Shown in pieces: positions 19,741-30,985 of a stretch of DNA of 64,000 nucleotides. Position 1 is the stretch's first letter. Each line of letters opens with the position of its first letter. The translations under genes were made by a program, and so were the position numbers. This stretch comes from Microbotryum silenes-acaulis (lineage: Eukaryota > Basidiomycota > Microbotryomycetes > Microbotryales > Microbotryaceae): positions 930,001 to 994,000 of the forward strand of contig QPFY01000006.1 of assembly GCA_003665825.1 (NCBI GenBank). The letters run 5' to 3'. Below the pieces are notes generated by a model. It did not search any database and had not been told where the DNA came from. It worked only from the letters and a program-made list of their open reading frames with translations.

Positions 19741-21703
19741 CGGCTGCTGGCCGCGGCTCGACCCTCCTTTTCGTCCCGCTCCGATCAACAGAATCAGCCC
19801 CCCGCGCGTCATGACAACAACCCAACCGACCTTGGTATTGCGACACGAGCCCGCCGTGCAGCTGTGCAGCTGTGCAGAACGGGCAGCGAGGTCAGCGAGG
19901 TCAGCGCGATGGCCGACCCGACGCTGAGCTCGCCCCACCGCCACCTCCTCCGCAAAGGCGAATGCGCCGCCGGGCTCGAATCGCGCTCAAACCCCTCAAA
20001 CCCCACGTTTCGATCCGCGACTACCTCCTCGGCCCCAGACGGCCGTGTGCACCCACTGCAAGGCTCGACACTGCGAAAGGATGTAGTCGACCGGACACTT
20101 CAGCACGTGCTGCTCGCAGGGCAAGGTGCAGCTGCCTCCCCCGGCCTCCCCAGCCCAATCCCGAGGATCGACAGCCACTTGAAGGCTCGGATAGCAGTCA
20201 GTTGCTCCATCCAACAACATCCGTCTGCAGTAGACCCACATGCTGAACTGTGCGACCCACGCACACAGAAGCTAAAACATTCCGCGAGAACACCCGGTTG
20301 TACAACAACGCGTTGTCGTTCACTTTGCTCGCTGCTCACTTCGACCAGACACGACTGGGCACTTTAGGACCCCCCGTGTTTCGCGTGTTCGGTCGCCTCT
20401 GTCATCGACTCGGTGCCCTGATCCCTGCCGTGAATCAACGCCCAGCCTTTGCTCAGACATGGCTCATCGACCCGGCCGAGGCCACCGACACTCGATTTGG
20501 ACCCGACAGCCCAGACCGTCGCATACAAAGATCTACGTTGACCAAGCTCGAGTCCAAGTTGCGTACCAACAATCGCTTTGTGAGGCTGTTTGCATTGACC
20601 AAAGCTCGCGCAGGTTGGGATACGGCCAAAGAGTGGATCCTGCGCCTCTGCCTCCCGCCAGGCCGAGACCGACGTACCCACAACCTTCCTACGTCAAGCA
20701 CGGAAATGGCGATACTTATCTGCGATTCCGACACCAACACGAGAAATTGTGGACCGCAAGAGCGTATTCCTCAGGTGCACGGTGATCGATGTCCCGATGG
20801 TCGGCCCAAGTACCAAATCGTTAGCTCGCTCCATCCGTCTGCGATGCCTCTCCGGTACACACTACTCTTCCCCGCGGGGGAAGATGGCTTCCACCTCAAC
20901 ATTCCTCTTTGCGCGTTCAACCAAGTTGGGCCACTCTTTGCCAAAAGACCGCGACGAGGAGGAAGGGGACGAAGAGAATGGTGATGGTGAACGTAAGCGT
21001 CTTTGGCTCCTTCTCGGGTGTTCCATTCTGTTGAGGCGCGAGCACAGACTGATATTGAATGTTTGAACACCTAGGACGAAGGTCAAGTAAAGGGGGCCGA
21101 GGTGGCGAGTCTCGCGTTCACAATTCCTGTGTGTACTACTTTCACAAACGCGACGAGCCCGCATGGCACTCAACGTCCCTTCCCGGCGTTCGTGATCGAA
21201 GGATACTCCCAGATTGAGACCGATCGACTCAACTACATCCAGTTGCATCAAGAAAACCTACGCCTCACCACGACCCAAGGCATCAACGGCTTGACCCCGG
21301 ACCAAATTGGACGCTCGATGACCTTGGGCTCGACGTTCAAGAATAGACCGCGCGACATCATGCAGCGATACCAAGATGCGATGGCGTGCGTTGTCAAACA
21401 TGGAAAGCCTCCGCTGCTCATCACGATGACGTGCGACCCCGAATCACCGGAAATCAAGGCTGCACTGGGGCCGAACCACAAAGCATGCAACCGTCCGGAT
21501 CTCATTGCACGAGTGTTTGAAGCCAAGTCCGGCAGCAAGCGACATGCAGGCTGTTTCGGCGATGAATGTAGGATGAATGGATTTTGTTCCTTTGCTGTAC
21601 TTCGCATTGGGGTTTTTAACCTCTGCACTGAAATCATGTAGAATATTCAATTATCCTGCTATTTGCATTACATCTTCCCGTTAGTTTGACGGGTTCCCAC
21701 TGG
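19647..21703 (+). pseudogene. Helitron Rep/helicase gene remnant (copy A)
   Basis: Plus-strand remnant of a Helitron protein. Seen: a zinc finger at about 20047-20140 (VCTHCKARHCE, then FSTCCSQGKVQLP, with a TAG stop inside); an N-terminal domain at 20270-20900 (FRENTRLYNNALSFT, PAFAQTWLIDP, HNLPTSSTEMA, LHPSAMPLRYTLLFP, AGEDGFH); and the Helitron_like_N core at 21190-21560 (ETDRLNYIQLHQENLR, GSTFKNRPRDIMQRYQDAMA, PPLLITMTCDPESPEI, RPDLIARVFE). A GTAAGC...CCTAG intron (20993-21074) is likely. The frame changes near 21180. The catalytic HUH motif and helicase are missing; the sequence goes from AGCFGDE straight to the element's 3' end. Confidence 0.8.
21677..21703 (+). repeat. Helitron 3' end of copy A: hairpin plus CTGG
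   Basis: Hairpin CCCGTTAGTTTGACGGG (21677-21693), then TTCCCA, then CTGG (21700-21703), followed by T. This is the canonical Helitron 3' layout: hairpin about 10 nt before CTRR, insertion before T. The minus-strand copy at 38331-38357 has the same arrangement. Confidence 0.75.
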
Positions 21704-21705
21704 TT

Positions 21706-21750
21706 TTCGTTGAACAAACCTTCAGCTCTAGAGAGCTTCAGGGATTTTTG
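21706..21750 (+). repeat. dispersed 45-bp hairpin repeat, copy 2
   Basis: TTTTCGTTGAACAAACC followed by the CTTCAGCTCT/AGAGCTTCAGGGAT core, right next to the Helitron 3' end. It is an almost exact inverted match of 53736-53783. Confidence 0.65.
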
Positions 21751-23374
21751 GAAAAATGACAAAAAGCGCGTAGATTGAGTAGATTGCGCGCGCATGAGCG
21801 CGCTGCAGCGCGTGTAATGCCCCCTCCGTGCGCGGATACGGTGTCTAACAGCGAGCGAAACGCGCGTGCACCCCCAATAGGGGCCAAAAAACAGAGGTTT
21901 TTCCTGGAAAGCGCGCAACTCCGACGGATTCAGAACGCGTTAGAGACCAAAAGTGCGTCCAAGGGATGCAAAGCTGTGAATGACGAGCGTATGAAGGCCC
22001 ATCGGCGCCCAATTGCACGATTTTCGGCGCGCGTACAAACAAATCGTAGCGCGCAAGTAGCCCGCGCGCGCAGATCCATTTGTTGCCCAAACGGCGGCCC
22101 ATACTGTTCGGTATCGTTGAAAATCCGAGCGGGCGCCTTTTCTCACGTAAGCAGAGCGACCAGCGAAGTCAATCCTTGCCAAGAAGACCGAACACACTTT
22201 ACAAGCATCAGACGGCCAGAATTTCGGGTCGGCGATTGAGGACGAGATGTGCTTTGGGACTGCGGCGGGACGAAATCGTGATCGATGCGACCGCTGAGAT
22301 CGCAACACAAGGAGGACGCAGATTGCCAGTGGCTCCAGGACCTGCCATCCAGCGTGCCTTCACTTCGCGCTACCAAAGAACTCTGTATCGAAGCTCGCAA
22401 GAAGAAGGACTGGCATGAGTTCATGCTTGGCGGACTATATGACAGGATCTTATGACCTCGGCTTGATCATCATCGGCATCGGTATCGATCGGCATCCTTC
22501 CCCGCGCTTTCTTCTATGGACATCCTCGTTATTTTGATGGTTGATCAATCTTAAAATGTAGGACTTCTTCCATCGATCATTACCCAGGCGCGCTTGCGAC
22601 AATACCCAGGTCTCACCTGGGTAATACCCATCTCGGAGGGTATTCCCGGAATTAACCGACCCTCAGCTCAGTGGCTCCATGTCTCAGATCAAATTGATTT
22701 GATCTGAGATTGATTTGATCTGATCAAGATCGGATAGGTCAAGGGAGAATCAGAAGAAATCAGTTCTCATATGGTGGTGATCTGATCTCGTGCGGACCCT
22801 TGGCGCCGTTAACCCCTGGATTGAGGGTTGGAAATGTTGGTGGCGGCGCGGGCTCAGTGCTAAAGGGGGGTCGCGAACTTTGCCCGCGGGGACGCCGTAC
22901 ATCCTGATGATTGCTGTAAGAGTGTAGGAACAGATCGCTTTCGAAAGCGTCCCAGCAAAATGTGGTGTTACAACGAAACTCTCCCAGACCTCTGTAAGGC
23001 AAGGCCTTACGACGGGCCACAGGCACTAGAAATATATATTGCGCGCGCCTAGCTTCTTCAGCTCTCTCTTCAGCGAGCTGACACCAGAAGCTAGGTGAGT
23101 ACTGGTGTTCTATCTCAGCACTATCGTATCTCATCGAGCTGACACCAGAAGCTAGTTGTAATCCATATAAATTGCACCTGTCATCTTCGGTCATCAGTGA
23201 GGCTCCGCTGTCCGAGACAGCGTGCCTTTCAACCTCGAGCTCGAAGTTATTATTGCGAGACCTATTGGTTGAAGCCCTTTCCCTGCAAACATCCCAGAGT
23301 TGCACGGAGTGGGCCATTGGATTTTCCGTTTTTCGCAAGTAGCCTAGCCCCTTTCAAGCTATCACAAAACGCTA
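21751..23374. other. no supported gene; palindromes and short direct repeats
   Basis: Contains GC-rich low-complexity sequence (21780-22140), the palindromes at 22602-22622 and around 22683-22706 (CAGATCAAAT/ATTTGATCTG), and a direct repeat GAGCTGACACCAGAAGCTAG at 23077 and 23136. No frame has a recognisable domain. Confidence 0.5.
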
Positions 23375-25231
23375 CTACATGGCGGCCCGGAGGCACTGCC
23401 TCAGATTTCGGATCTTGGCCAGGAGGACGTCCCCAGCTGCAGGAAATAGCTCGTCCGGGTTGTATTGCCCGGCCGACTCGATCGAGACTGCAGAGAAGAG
23501 CGGCGGGTAAGCACCAACAGAGCGATGCCATGCGAGTCAACACTCCGGCAGCCACCTACAAATGAAATGGTCCCGGATGCGTCCCAACTCGACCAGTTCT
23601 TCATACTCTGCGTGACGGAGCACCTCCCGGCTGACCGTGTCGGCGCGAGCATTGACGATGCGAACGGATCCCGAAGAGATGTCTACGACTCCAGACGGGA
23701 AGCACGCAGCGAAATTGACGTGTAATGATGCGGGTATGTCCTGCTTCAGTGTGATCCTGGGAAGCAACCGATAGGAGGCAGTAGCTGCGATGACCGGCGT
23801 GGGACGAGTGAGTTCAGATTCTCTAAGTGCGCTTCTGCGGGGCCATGGTCGGCCCTGCGCCTTCGTCAACAACGCACCGACAGGGGACCATTTCGCGTGG
23901 TCTTTTCCGATCCCTTTGTTGCAGTGAAGTTCAGCCACAATCTCCTGGGCGCACACAATGAAAGTCGTTCCACATACGTCAGCATGCGGCCATGTCACGG
24001 TTGGCTCGCTCGGCCCGGCTTCGTCTGATGTAGATCTCCGGGGTGGTGCATCATCGTACCTGGCCTCCACGCATCTTGGCGAGAAGGATGTCGCTGGCGG
24101 CAGCCCGCGGTGTGTCATGGCCGAAGAGTTCCGCCTGCGATCCTTTCGGGTCAAACTCCAACTGCGAAGACAGAACTGCGGTGCGCAGAATGCCATGGCA
24201 CTTTCCTCAGACGGTCAGAGGTACTGGTGTTCAATCAAGGTGCAGTATTTGGGAGATGGCGCGGCGGACGCACCTTCTGTACCAGTCCAGACCTTAGCAG
24301 AATCCTTCTCTCCCTTCTTGACGTCCTTGCGGCGCTCGCAGCGGGCAACCAGATTGAAGACAACCGTGTTGAGGTCTGTTGGCTCGTCTTCTGGGCCTGA
24401 ACGAGGAAAGGGGCCATGCAGATGAGCGAATGGCCACACCTGTGCGCGGTCGATTGCCCCCGGGCGCCGACTGCCGCCGCTTACTTTGCTTGCTTTGCAG
24501 CTTGCGAGGGTCGATGCGAAGAGGTATCAGCCCCAGCCGCTGCGCGAGCACCTCATCTTGCACAATCGACGTGTTGTTCCAAACGTATACAGTCTCGATT
24601 GCTATTGTCGGCACCTGTAATACGCATAAAGGCGACCAAGACAAGCCCCTCCGGATCAGAGATTGTTCGACCGTGACAGAGAAGCTTGGGGCCCAGGCGC
24701 CCAAACCTAGCGGCGAAGGGTCGACGAGTCCAGGCGTGGCTTGCTCTACCGACCACAGCTGCCGCATTGCCGACGGGAGCGGGGCTCGAAGGCTACGCCT
24801 GTGACAAGAAGATGAACGCGAGGTGGACCGACCTCTGCAATGACAATGCGCCTGAACGCGTTGGCGACGCTGGCGTCGACGCCGACGAGGTCGAATTCGA
24901 TCGCCTGGTCACTGAGCGAGTTGACTGTCACGGCGAGATGCTCTTGGAAGTGAGCAAAGTCCCAAGCATGGTCTTCGTGAGGGTAGTGGCCAGGGAACTC
25001 GGTGGCGGACACCTGCATGAACGAGATCGGGGCGCGATAAGGGTCAGCATCCGGCGCAACGGCTGCGAAGCCAGCATCACGTGCACAGCCCAAGGGCGAT
25101 AGGCCGACGGCGGCCACATGCCCAAGTCACGGGTGGGTCTGAAGAGTGTGACACACGTGTTCAACCGACTCTTTGCCAATCTTGACCAGTCGGCGAGCTT
25201 GAACCGACTCGTAGTGGGTCGTTCCGGGCAT
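23375..25231 (-). CDS. RPC40: RNA polymerases I and III subunit AC40
   Basis: Shared alpha-like subunit of RNA polymerases I and III; with AC19 it forms the heterodimer on which the nuclear enzymes assemble. Rebuilt exons (minus): 25231-25157, 25012-24833, 24614-24485, 24396-24283, 24175-24060, 23944-23878, 23784-23560, 23487-23375. All are GT-AG, all junctions in frame, giving 339 residues (yeast Rpc40 is 335). Diagnostic stretches: [48 protein letters not shown], the [14 protein letters not shown] segment made across a junction, and [13 protein letters not shown] near the end. The start was taken at MPGTTHYES; an in-frame ATG 42 nt further upstream (MRVELC) is possible. Donor choice for exon 5 (G|GTACAG at 24282) is the least certain. 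A 213-bp dispersed repeat begins 81 bp upstream. Confidence 0.93.
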
Positions 25232-25311
25232 CGTGGCGGAACTGTCAAGGTGCGGGCAGAGCTCGACCCGCATCGGGGCGCTGCGGCTGCCTGCGGCCGC
25301 TGGACCGCTGC

Positions 25312-25524
25312 ACACATGCGCGCGCGAACCTTATGGATTTCCTACGGCAGGACCCGCCGTATGTCTTCTCTACGGAGGTGGTGCAATTTATGTAAGGCGG
25401 TTTTATAGAGCTCCCGTAAGAGCAAAGCTACTTTATGGCTGCCTTAGGCGGTCGTTCTAGTATCCGTATGGACATTGGGTTATCAGGTCCGTAGGGGCGC
25501 CGGTTTGCGGCGGTGACCCTACGC
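25312..25524 (+). repeat. dispersed repeat A, copy 1 (213 bp)
   Basis: Matches 35321-35533 over 213 bp with one mismatch (GTGGTGC here, GTGATGC there). Starts ACACATGCGCGCGCGAACC and ends GGCGGTGACCCTACGC. It has no obvious terminal inverted repeats and no coding potential, but many CGTAAG/TAAGGCGG units. The first 27 nt also occur, with small changes, at 48547-48573. Both full copies sit just upstream of minus-strand housekeeping genes. Confidence 0.9.
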
Positions 25525-25550
25525 ATTCCTCCCGCTGTAAGCCGTGCCTG

Positions 25551-25676
25551 CCACCTCGGGCAGACATAAAAAGTACGCCTCAACAGGCGCGCGCGCAGCG
25601 CCCTCCCACGCGCCTTCCAAGCCACAATCTCGGCGGGTTGCAACCTTGCTACCCCAGGTAGCAGATTAGGCCCAGG
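25551..25676 (-). repeat. dispersed repeat B, copy 1 (inverted relative to 30.76 kb)
   Basis: About 126 bp, inverted match to 30758-30884 with few mismatches. It includes the small hairpin TGCTACC-TGGG-GTAGCA and GTACTTTTTATGTCTGCC. The neighbouring unit ACGCATTCCTCCCGCTGTAAGCCG (25521-25545) is found three times near 30.9 kb. Confidence 0.85.
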
Positions 25677-25762
25677 TTGCGCCCAACTCTCTGCTTCGAG
25701 TCGATTCTGTGTACACACAACACTCTCACAGCTGCTAGATTGATAAGGAAAGTGCGTAGTAG

Positions 25763-27774
25763 ATGCATTCCTTCCTTCGTCTTTTTCTCGCATCTTTCGG
25801 GTGCCGTCAGAGTCACATGTCCGAAGCGGTCGCGCGGGATTTCGGTCCCGAGATCGAAGGGTCCGAGCACACGCGTTGGCGGCAGTCGGCCACGCGAGGG
25901 ACCTTCCACTTGACTTGCCGCCTCAGCTCGTTGCTTCCGCTACAGCTCATTGTAGCGTCGCCATCGACTGTACAGGCCCCACGGCTCGCGTTCGTCCTCT
26001 TGCTCATGCACCTGACTCGGCTTCGCCATGCGGCCGAAGAGAAGATACAAGTCCAAACCGTCGGTCTACAAATTGCAGGTCACCTTCTGTGCCTCCGAGT
26101 CGCGGTGTGCTACGGACGTCGAACGCTTGGCCCAACTAGGGTTCATCTCTTCGACCGCTTTAATGCCGATGACCGCCTTCTCATTTCGACTGGTCGAGCA
26201 GGCCCACGCGAGCTGGAAGGTCAGCCCCCGCGCTCTCACCGGCTATGCGGACGGCCTCAAAGAGTATTACCCCCGTTGTGGGTGGGGTCGGGGTCACTAT
26301 ACGGGACATCCTTGGGTGAGTTTGGACGCCGCCATCGTTTCAGGGGCACATGCTCAAAGCCTGCCTTCCGCGCATGCAGGACAAAGACCTTCGGAAGCAA
26401 CGCGATCGACGAGTACCGCGCTCTCGAAACATGCGAGAAGGACAGCGGGGACCTTCTCGTAGGCACCGTCGATTCGTTCAAACAAGTGACCCGCGTGCTT
26501 CGGGCCAACGTGACTTAATCAACCTTGTCACGACGTCACATTGGATTGCGTGCTTGCATACGACGGCAACTTTCAGCAAACGCGTGAGAAAAACTCGAAG
26601 CACGACGTCCAAGGAATCGTTCCGGACAATATCTTGGCTGAGGAAGAGGTTCAGGCGATGAAGGCCGAGGTGGAAGCTTCGGTGCGGCCGACCAAAAAGG
26701 TGAGTAATGCCGCTGCATTTGCCTTAATGGGATCGCTTACCTCTACACCCACCCACCCTCGTAGGCGTGCACAGAGTCGTGGAAGGCTGCCGACGACGGA
26801 GCTGGCTCAACCTCGTCACGAGTAGTAAATGCGCCTATACTTTCCTATCATTTGTCACCAGAGGCAGCTCCTGCCAAAGCTTTTCAAGCGACTGGAGTTC
26901 GCCACGAGCGTCTTCCATGCATACGCCCATATCTGGTCCTGCCAAGTCGAGTTCAACCCCCGCCTCATTCCAAACTTCGATTGCGGAGCGGGCTACGGTC
27001 GCTCATTCCGCGAGGAGTAGCAGCTGTGCGCGCCAAGGATCGAGTCGGTGAGGAGAAAGCGCGGATCGGCGCCGAGGGGCGGCAAGCTTTGGCTTGGATC
27101 GAAGATGAAAAGACTCGTATCACTAGTTGCCAAACACTTTGGATTAACGTGTCGGGTAAGTTTTCGATACAGCGTGCTCCATATCACCTCTTATGTCGCC
27201 CTGACATCTTTCAAACCATCCCAACAGATACCCTTCCTGAATCGATCGACCCAGCTGATGCCAAGTTCATATTCGGCACTGAAGATGTTGAAGAGATCCG
27301 AGACCGCGCGCTCGTTATACTGGATCGCCGGATGGAGCCTCTTCAGCTGCGTGAATGTTCTTGGTCGTTCTGGTCGCGGGCAGTCAGAGGGCGATTCCGA
27401 GCCCATGCCTCTTGCACTGTCAGAATTTCGTGGTTTACATCAACGATTGAACGCGACGGGAAGAAGTGTCAAGAAGGCGAAACATCACCAGCTACCTGCA
27501 CATAATCGATCGGGAACACGCGGTCCTATGGAGACATCTGGCCTCGACGACTCGGCGCGGCCTCCACCGCTGGCCCGTGACGTTCAGCAAGTGCGGGTCA
27601 TTCAGGCGCAGATGGATATGAGCGACGAGGCTCAACTCGCAAAGGAGGTGGGGCCTTTCTCCGCATAACTCCTCAGCAGGACGGTGAGATGGGCAGCTCT
27701 TCGGATGAAAGCTACGGCGATGACTTTGCTGGTCAGGAAGACGAATACTTCTCGGGCGTACAGACCAGCTTCTG
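25763..27774 (+). pseudogene. KDZ-type transposase gene, internally deleted
   Basis: Kyakuja-Dileera-Zisupton family transposase, recognised from three blocks. First, the N-terminal block RLAQLGFISSTALMP, then TAFSFRLVEQAHASWKVS. Second, DGNFQQTREKN with VPDNILAEEEVQAM, then K|ACTESWKAADDGAGST after an intron ending CCTCGTAG. Third, RLEFATSVFHAYAHIWSC, then QVEFNPRLIPNFD. The catalytic block between the second and third (normally F-D-D-T-G ... C-R-H-D) is absent, and the frame shifts there (26820-26850). Downstream frames to 27774, ending in an acidic tail (SSSDESYGDDF...), read like the C terminus, with a plausible intron at about 27648. The gene cannot make a full enzyme. Confidence 0.65.
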
Positions 27775-29221
27775 ATTTAGATGAATTAGTGGAGCAACTT
27801 AATGTTGAAAAAATGGACATGGTGTTTGCAAACTAAAGTTGTCTCAATTGCGGTGGGTGAGAGTGATATCACCGTCTCATAGAGAGAAATATTGTCAGAC
27901 CTAATCCCTGGGCTGCGCCTGCCTTACTTCTGCCGGGTGACTTGCCGGGTGACTTTTCAATCAAAGCGCATGCAACTGCTCGAGTACGAAGAATGTCTAC
28001 CACGTGAAAATGGGTAAGTGGGTTTGATCAATATAGAGAATGTATCTCCTACCCTCGGACAGGGTTGAATAGCAAAGTTGGCATGTGCGTGCAAGCCCTT
28101 CTTCCGAACAAGATGGCTCGGCGGCTCTCTCTCTCTGAGGATTCCCGCTCGAAGGATTCGACTTCCTGCCATGGCGCGGCCAAAGACCCTTTGCACCGAT
28201 CTCGATCCCTGCTACTGAGACTTGCGCCTGTTTTAAGAAGAGCTTGGTGTCAAGATCTCAAGATCAAGTCTAGTCTATGCTCGACGGGGGCAGAAGTGCT
28301 GACAATTCATTTTAGTGCGGCGAATGCAAGAATTCTCTCTGCTTTGAGCACTCACCATGTGGCCTGAGGATTGGCGGCCTACCTCATTGATGAGAGGGAA
28401 TGTTTATCAAGTAAAAGGTAGGTATGAGCGGCCATCGATCATGTCTCGGAGTCAATTGAGGTTTTCGCTCCAAGAGCCTGTTACAAGCCTAAGCCTTCCA
28501 TGTTTTCACCGAACCTACTATCGAATTCGACCCACCTCTCATCAAGCACGTACTTTGTCGCTACTTCGCTACTTACGACTGATTACCTACGTGTTCCGCT
28601 CCGCTTGCGCGTTCAGGGGCTCAGATCAGTTCGCCTTCTTCTGGGAGCGCGCGCCGCTTGAAGTCAGCCGGCCGGGGGTCGTCACCGTGGCCCAGCAGCT
28701 CTGATTGGCACTTTGGCGAAGACCGAGCCCGGCCAGATGCAACCCTTGCCCGTTCACTTTAGTGCTAATAGATAATTAAAAGATGCTAACATACACTGCA
28801 ATTAGTGGAAGCGCGTTGCGAATTCTGTTCATTCATTCTTTGCTCAAAGAGTCACTTCCGGAAAGCAGACGCTCCGGAGCACTCCAATCTCACTGGGCAA
28901 TTCAACTCTACATAATACTTCGAAAACAAACCAGAACAAGAAGGATAATGTTTGTGAGCAGGATTACGTCACTGGCCCATCCCACGTCAACAAGGAGAGG
29001 TCGGCGGTCTCGAGCGGCCCAGGGAGGCACGAAGGGCAACGAACAATCACCCTCTCCGCCTCTAGTCACCAAGAGCCGGATGCATATGAAGCATAACTAT
29101 GAAATAACTATTGTGGTGGCCTGTGTTGTCCAACGAATTCTGGCCCTTCAACAGCCAAGATCTCCGCACCGCATGCGCGTCGACGAGTCTGGCTGGCGCT
29201 GAGAGCTCGGCCATCGTCACC
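27775..29221. other. no supported gene
   Basis: No frame with a domain or consistent splice signals. It is the spacer between the KDZ remnant and the next minus-strand gene. Confidence 0.5.
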
Positions 29222-30745
29222 TCACTCGCTGTCCTCGTCGGAGCTCGTGTTCCGAGTCCGCCGGTCAGCATCGCTGTCGCCGCCTTCATCGCCGTCGGCC
29301 ATTTCCTGGCCTGCACTTGACCCGATTACCTCTTCCTCCAGCCTGAAGCTCAGCTCGCCTGCACGCAGCAATGGGATCCAACAACTTAAGCTTGCCACTC
29401 GGGCTTCGGAAATCCGCTTTGCGAAGGAGCGCGCCGCGCTGAACAATGATTCTGGCGTTGTCCCTGAGGGCCTTTACGTCATAGACGGTCTTGGGCGATT
29501 GGATCTTCTCGCCGTCCAGCACGGAGCGTCGGCGCAGCGCGGACTCTGAAGACAGCGTATGGAAGAGTAGGCAGGCTGCACTTCTTGTACTCACGGAACA
29601 GTTCCTTGAGGATGATGCTGTACCATTGGCATTTGGTCTCAACGTTCTTGTCGGCCACGGGTGCGTTCCAAGCTGTGCGCAGATATTCGCTGATACATCC
29701 CTCCCTCCTGATGCGCGGCCTCCCTCCTCGTCTTGGGAAAGTTGTGCGGCCCGCGACTGTTGGCGATCGCGAGCGGAAGGTGCAGTATTTGGCAAACCTG
29801 CCGCGTCAAAGACAATACCCGTGCCGTCAGGATTGTTCCCTCCTTGTTCGACCATGCTTGCGAGATTGTTGCTTGCTGGCGGAGCTAGATACGGGCCATC
29901 GATGCGTCCAGGATCGGGGAACGTGGGACGGTAAACTGGTTGGTTGGACGAAGCAGATCCCGGAGACGATTGATAGTTGTACGACGCAGGATTCGAGATG
30001 GCCGTTACGCCAGCGGAAGTGGACGCTGGATCGGGTGCACGACGGTGTAACGTCAGAACAGACCGATGCTGTACGCGATCGACGCGACGGCCACCCACGA
30101 ACCCGAATAGTCGTTATATGCGGACTGGTTGGGAGTCCAAGGCGAGGTGCGCGACTCGTACCCAGAGGCAGCATATGAACCTATGTGTCAGATGTGATCG
30201 TGAGCCGGTAGTCCAGTCAGTGCACTCGTGTCGATCGGCGGCAAACATACTGCTGTTCATCGCCGGAGCGCCAAACGTTGGCTGCGATTCGGGAGGTGGT
30301 TAAGTTGATTGGATTGACTCATCGAGATAGGAGCAGCAGAAGTATGACTGATCCGGTGTTTCGAAGTGGGCGTTCGTTTCAGACTGTCGCAAGGTGACGG
30401 ATGCTCATTGTATAGTTCGTTACTTCGTATACGTAGTAGGGGGCGATTGGGCAAAGCAGAAGAATGGGCGGTATGCGCGAGCGCGACGCGTCGCCGCCAT
30501 CTCCAGCGTCTCCGGAGTCGTGACGCGTCGACGTCCGGGCCAGTCCCGGCCCCAATTGTTCCGCGCGACCCGTGCCGAATCACGTGTTCGAGGTAGAGCG
30601 CCTGTACAGCTTGCAGAGGACAACAATAACTCTCGAAAAATATCCAAAAATCCGAATACACTATTTTTCGCCGACTGCGCCTTTGTTTCCAGGTTTTCCA
30701 TGGAGTTGTAGTGGGAGTGAACGTCTCGGCAACTCGACATCGAGG
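29222..30745 (-). CDS. unknown gene, Ser/Pro/Asn-rich with acidic C terminus
   Basis: Not recognised. Likely exons in order on the minus strand: a start near MSQSNQLNH (about 30330); a Tyr/Ser/Pro-rich exon (YAASGYESRTSPWTP, about 30171-30090); a longer one (SNPASYNYQSSPGSASS to GIVFDAAG, about 30060-29800); an exon reading CISEYLRTAWNAPVADKN and then QWYSIILKELFR that ends at a GTGAGT donor near 29595; one with RRRSVLDGEKIQSPKTVYD; and a final exon ending GGDSDADRRTRNTSSDEDSE and stop. The splice-consistent and protein-like text suggests a real host gene, perhaps a nuclear regulator with a disordered N terminus. Boundaries are approximate. Confidence 0.4.
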
Positions 30746-30757
30746 AGGCATACCTGA

Positions 30758-30884
30758 CCTGGGCCTAATCTGCTACCTGGGGTAGCAAGGTTGCAACCCG
30801 CCGAAATTGTGGCTTGGAAGGCGCGTGGGAAGGCGCTGCGCGCGCGCCTGTTGAGGCGTACTTTTTATGTCTGCCCGAGGTGGT
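30758..30884 (+). repeat. dispersed repeat B, copy 2
   Basis: Inverted partner of 25551-25676. Directly followed by three partly degenerate tandem units (GCACGCATTCCTCCCGCTGTAAGCCG and variants, 30887-30985). A weaker piece (GTACTTTTATGTCTGC then TTGAGGTGC) occurs at 51348-51373 upstream of DCN1. Confidence 0.85.
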
Positions 30885-30985
30885 GCCTGCACGCATTCCT
30901 CCCGCTGTAAGCCGCGCCCGCGCGCATTCCTCCCGCTGTAAGCCGTGCCTGCACGCATTCCTCGAGCCTTGGCCCGTAAGCCGCA

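Noticed and set aside
22760..23338. 192-residue minus-strand ORF as a gene
   Set aside because: No domain, odd composition and it contains the short direct repeats of the spacer.
25763..26518. 251-residue continuous frame as a stand-alone gene
   Set aside because: The conserved KDZ text is in another frame (26028-26290), so this ORF is mostly a shadow.
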